Below, in pieces: positions 5,088 through 7,107 of a DNA stretch of 7,107 nucleotides. A program made the translations under genes and the position numbers. How positions within the stretch are numbered: the stretch's first letter is position 1; the number at the start of each line of letters is the position of its first letter. This DNA comes from Phytoplasma sp041276565 (GTDB lineage Bacteria > Bacillota_I > Bacilli_A > Acholeplasmatales > Acholeplasmataceae). Location of the stretch: assembly GCF_041276565.1 (NCBI RefSeq), contig NZ_JBGGGR010000016.1, positions 1 through 7,107 of the forward strand. The letters are read 5' to 3'. The notes beneath the pieces are model-generated. The model was given only the letters and a program-made list of their open reading frames with translations. It did no database searches and had not been told where the DNA came from.

Positions 5088-5897
5088 ATGGATTTGTCTC
5101 GTGAAGCAAGTTTAAAAAAAATGAGAAATTTAATTGAAAAAGATAAAGAAACAAAAAAATTAAAAATTAATGATGAAGAAGTTATTATAGTTTATAATTA
5201 TTTATTAAACAGAAATAAAGAAAACGCTTTAGGATATAAAACTGTCCTTGAAACTAAACCTTATATTTCAGTTGTCCAAGTCCCTACTATATCTTCTAAA
5301 GAAATTAATTTCACTAATGAATTGATGAGAAAAAATTCTTTTTTTGAACAAGATTTAATTTTTTTGAATATGGAAGAAATTCAATTAGAAAATTTTAAAT
5401 ATGATTCTGAAAAAAAAGAGAAATCTTTTCGTTATGTGAGTAAATTAATTAAAAGTTCTCAAATCAAAAAGGGGTGTTATTTTTATGGCCAAATAAGAGC
5501 TGGAAAAACTTTTTTACTGAAATGTTTATTTAAAGTTTTAATTAAGAAAAAAAAAATGGCATTATTTATTTTTATGCCGGATTTAGTAAGACAATTCAAA
5601 AATTTTTGGTCCAATATTGACGTTTTAGAAAAAAAATTAAATTTTTTAAAAACCATTCCTTTTTTATTTTTAGATGATTTAGGTTCGGAAAATATGAATA
5701 TGATGTTTCGAGATGAAATTTTGTTGCCTTTATTAAATTATCGTTCCGAACATCAACTACCTATTTTTTTTAGTAGTAATTTTGATTTAAAAAGAATTTA
5801 TGATTATTTGGATTCTTTTAAAGACTTTAGTAACGGTGTGAAAGCTCTTAAAATCACTAAAATCATTCAACAAAATAGTAATATATACGAATTTTGA
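5088..5897 (+). CDS. dnaI: Primosomal protein DnaI, AAA+ helicase loader
   Basis: DnaI binds the hexameric replicative helicase and loads it on DNA at DnaA/DnaB/DnaD-marked sites. The C-terminal AAA+ domain is clear: Walker A GQIRAGKT (residues 134-141 from ATG 5088; it fits G-x4-GKT but has Arg where many loaders have Gly), Walker B FLFLDDLGSE (Asp196-Asp197), and sensor 1 FFSSNFD (Asn231). The protein has 269 residues, slightly shorter than Bacillus DnaI. The N-terminal half shows conserved spacing, including KPYISVVQVPTIS, but contains no cysteine before the one in KGCYF just ahead of Walker A, so the zinc-binding helicase-interaction fold known in Bacillus appears absent. No arginine occurs after KRIYDYL, although family members usually carry arginines there. 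It ends in TGA, 13 bases from the convergent hemolysin III stop. Identity is firm from the motifs and the dnaB neighbour; ATPase competence is less certain. Confidence 0.9.
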   Translation: MDLSREASLKKMRNLIEKDKETKKLKINDEEVIIVYNYLLNRNKENALGYKTVLETKPYISVVQVPTISSKEINFTNELMRKNSFFEQDLIFLNMEEIQLENFKYDSEKKEKSFRYVSKLIKSSQIKKGCYFYGQIRAGKTFLLKCLFKVLIKKKKMALFIFMPDLVRQFKNFWSNIDVLEKKLNFLKTIPFLFLDDLGSENMNMMFRDEILLPLLNYRSEHQLPIFFSSNFDLKRIYDYLDSFKDFSNGVKALKITKIIQQNSNIYEF

Positions 5898-5910
5898 TTT
5901 TTTTAAAATT

Positions 5911-6576
5911 TTAAATTAGGGTTTGTGCTTGTATTCCAATAAAATAGTAAATAGAAAAAACATGAAATAAATTCCCTAAAACAACGCATAAATGCCAAAT
6001 AAAGTGATAATATTTTTTATATACATTTTTATAAAAGATGACTCCGAAACTGTAGCAAAGACCTCCTAAAATTAAAAACAATAATATTTTATGCTCTTGT
6101 ATAAAAATGTTCCAAGAAAATATAACAACTAAAATACCACTCCATCCTAATAATAAAAATAAAATCAAATGGAGAACTTCACCTTTATAAAGCCAAAATA
6201 TTTTAAATAAGACACCAAATAATATTAAAATAGTTTGAAAAATAAAAAAAATGATATTTATATTATCTTTTGGTTTGAATAATAAAAAAGGTATAAAACT
6301 ACCCCAAATCAATAAATAAATACAAATATGATCGAATCTTTTGAATTGTCCTTTTGCTCTAGTAAAAGATAAAGAATGATACAAACAACTCATTAAATAA
6401 AGCATACACATAGTCAAAATAAAACAAAATATAGAACAGTTAAATGTATAGTTGTTAGCTTCACGAAGTAAAAAATATAATCCTATACTTATAGGAACCA
6501 TTATTCCGTGTGAAATAGAATTTAAAATTTCTTCTAATATAGTTTGTTTTGGAGTTTTTCTTACTGGCCATTTCAT
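5911..6576 (-). CDS. Hemolysin III / PAQR-family integral membrane protein (YqfA-like)
   Basis: This is a seven-helix membrane protein related to adiponectin receptors and to bacterial hemolysin III. Family members are metal-dependent hydrolase-like proteins; the bacterial role is unsettled, and cell lysis was shown only for a few. The 221 residues are typical length. Seven hydrophobic segments lie near residues 24-38, 47-65, 85-100, 106-129, 135-155, 163-182 and 195-215. The conserved polar set is present: EE and N in LEEILNSISHG (residues 15-23), Ser63-x3-His67 in SCLYH, Asp82 in RFDHICIYLLIWGSFIPF, and His191-x3-His195 in HFIWH, with His205. ATG 6576 begins a short basic lead (MKWPVRK), but only a weak GAAAG lies upstream, so translation may be coupled to the HIT gene 27 bases before it. 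The gene converges on dnaI. It may act at the insect or plant host interface, but that is inference. Confidence 0.88.
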   Translation of the reverse strand: MKWPVRKTPKQTILEEILNSISHGIMVPISIGLYFLLREANNYTFNCSIFCFILTMCMLYLMSCLYHSLSFTRAKGQFKRFDHICIYLLIWGSFIPFLLFKPKDNINIIFFIFQTILILFGVLFKIFWLYKGEVLHLILFLLLGWSGILVVIFSWNIFIQEHKILLFLILGGLCYSFGVIFYKNVYKKYYHFIWHLCVVLGNLFHVFSIYYFIGIQAQTLI

Positions 6577-6603
6577 AATTATTCAAAAACTTTCATTTGA
6601 AGT

Positions 6604-7017
6604 TTATAAATTTTCTAAAATATTCTTTTGAATCTTTTCATAATCTTTTTGATTTAAATGTGAACTATTATCTGTAAATGTAATTTTGATTTCTTCAGTT
6701 GAAAAACGAGGCAATAAATGGATGTGATAATGGAATACTGATTGTCCCGCGTATACGCCGTTGTTGTTTAACAAATTGATACCCGGACAATCAAAAGTTC
6801 GAATTAATGCTTTACTTATTTTATGTACTACCGAAAAAAGATGTTGAAAAACATCTTCTGGAACTTCTTGAAGAATTTTATATTCGTTTTTAGTTACTAC
6901 TAAAGTATGTCCTTTAGTAGCTTGAGAAATATCTAAAAAAGCCATCACTAGTTCATCTTCATAAAGAATAAAACCCGGAATTTCTTTTTTGATTATTTTA
7001 GCAAAAATAGTACTCAT
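6604..7017 (-). CDS. hit: HIT-family nucleotide hydrolase (Hint/Hit-like)
   Basis: HIT proteins are small cytoplasmic dimers that hydrolyse adenosine phosphoramidates, aminoacyl-adenylates or dinucleoside polyphosphates. The 137 residues are the usual length for the Bacillus Hit/HinT branch. The N-terminus MSTIFAKIIKKEIPGFILYED is the classic lead strand pattern. His37 in TKGHTLVV, the loop INLLNNNGVYAGQSVFH, and the catalytic histidine triad His96-x-His98-x-His100 in HYHIHLLPRF are all present, so the enzyme should be active. ATG 7017 is supported by a strong Shine-Dalgarno. It is the first gene of a two-gene minus-strand unit with the hemolysin III-like gene. The upstream 80 or so bases to the window edge are AT-rich and must hold the promoter unless the transcript starts further out. 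Confidence 0.95.
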   Translation of the reverse strand: MSTIFAKIIKKEIPGFILYEDELVMAFLDISQATKGHTLVVTKNEYKILQEVPEDVFQHLFSVVHKISKALIRTFDCPGINLLNNNGVYAGQSVFHYHIHLLPRFSTEEIKITFTDNSSHLNQKDYEKIQKNILENL

Positions 7018-7025
7018 ATTCTGAT

Positions 7026-7032
7026 TCCTCTT
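7026..7032 (-). promoter_or_regulatory. RBS of the HIT gene
   Basis: On the minus strand AAGAGGA lies eight bases before ATG 7017, giving textbook spacing and fixing the start. Confidence 0.8.
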
Positions 7033-7107
7033 TTATTTTCTTTTTTTATCAAAAAAATAAATTTAATTAATTTTTTAAAAAACATTATTTTTTATTTTAA
7101 AAAATAT

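Noticed and set aside
1..7107. Mycoplasma-type code with TGA as Trp
   Set aside because: Trp is TGG in the intact genes and dnaI ends at TGA in a position that suits the protein; the single TGA in the OppA remnant is better seen as a mutation.

Overview
The window looks like chromosome from a phytoplasma ('Candidatus Phytoplasma', Mollicutes, Acholeplasmatales). The DNA is extremely AT-rich, with long A/T homopolymers between genes. The intact genes use TGG for tryptophan, and dnaI ends in TGA, so TGA is a stop here, unlike in Mycoplasma and Spiroplasma. Gene content also fits: a Firmicute-type DnaB/DnaI primosome pair, an anchored peptide-transporter binding protein without a lipobox cysteine, an FtsH-family protease, and hemolysin III. 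The genus call is inference from these traits, not from a database match.

Layout. (A) 1-1727, minus strand, decayed block: the remains of an OppA/DppA-like substrate-binding protein (1727 to 451) sit 36 bases upstream of the 5' part of an FtsH-family gene (414 to beyond the left edge). The OppA copy has lost most of its N-terminal half and carries several frameshifts and an in-frame TGA. The FtsH reading frame is broken at a nine-base homopolymer. The likely promoter of this block has a 19-base T run as its -35/-10 spacer. (B) 1728-3010, plus strand, low-complexity region: a small orphan gene (2057-2389) has its own promoter, leader palindrome and strong terminator. A second copy of the promoter, leader and gene follows about 677 bases downstream. 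Its leader is well conserved but its coding part is frameshifted. (C) 3011-5897, plus strand, healthy housekeeping genes: mutM (formamidopyrimidine-DNA glycosylase), dnaB (replication initiation/membrane attachment, DnaD-like) and dnaI (helicase loader), spaced 36 and 22 bases apart, probably one transcript. (D) 7017-5911, minus strand: a HIT-family nucleotide hydrolase followed after 27 bases by a hemolysin III/PAQR-type membrane protein, converging on dnaI with only 13 bases between stop codons.

How it fits together: mutM removes oxidised guanines. DnaB and DnaI together load the replicative helicase in Firmicutes, and the dnaB-dnaI adjacency here matches that lineage. Regions A and B show the mixture of duplication, deletion and homopolymer slippage typical of reductive mollicute genomes. 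The main points of interest are the tandem duplication with a preserved leader, the T-run promoter, the homopolymer frameshift in ftsH, and a DnaI that appears to lack both the N-terminal zinc cysteines and the C-terminal arginines. I found no tRNA, rRNA, CRISPR array, intact insertion sequence or origin. I do not see a clear new multi-gene system in this window.
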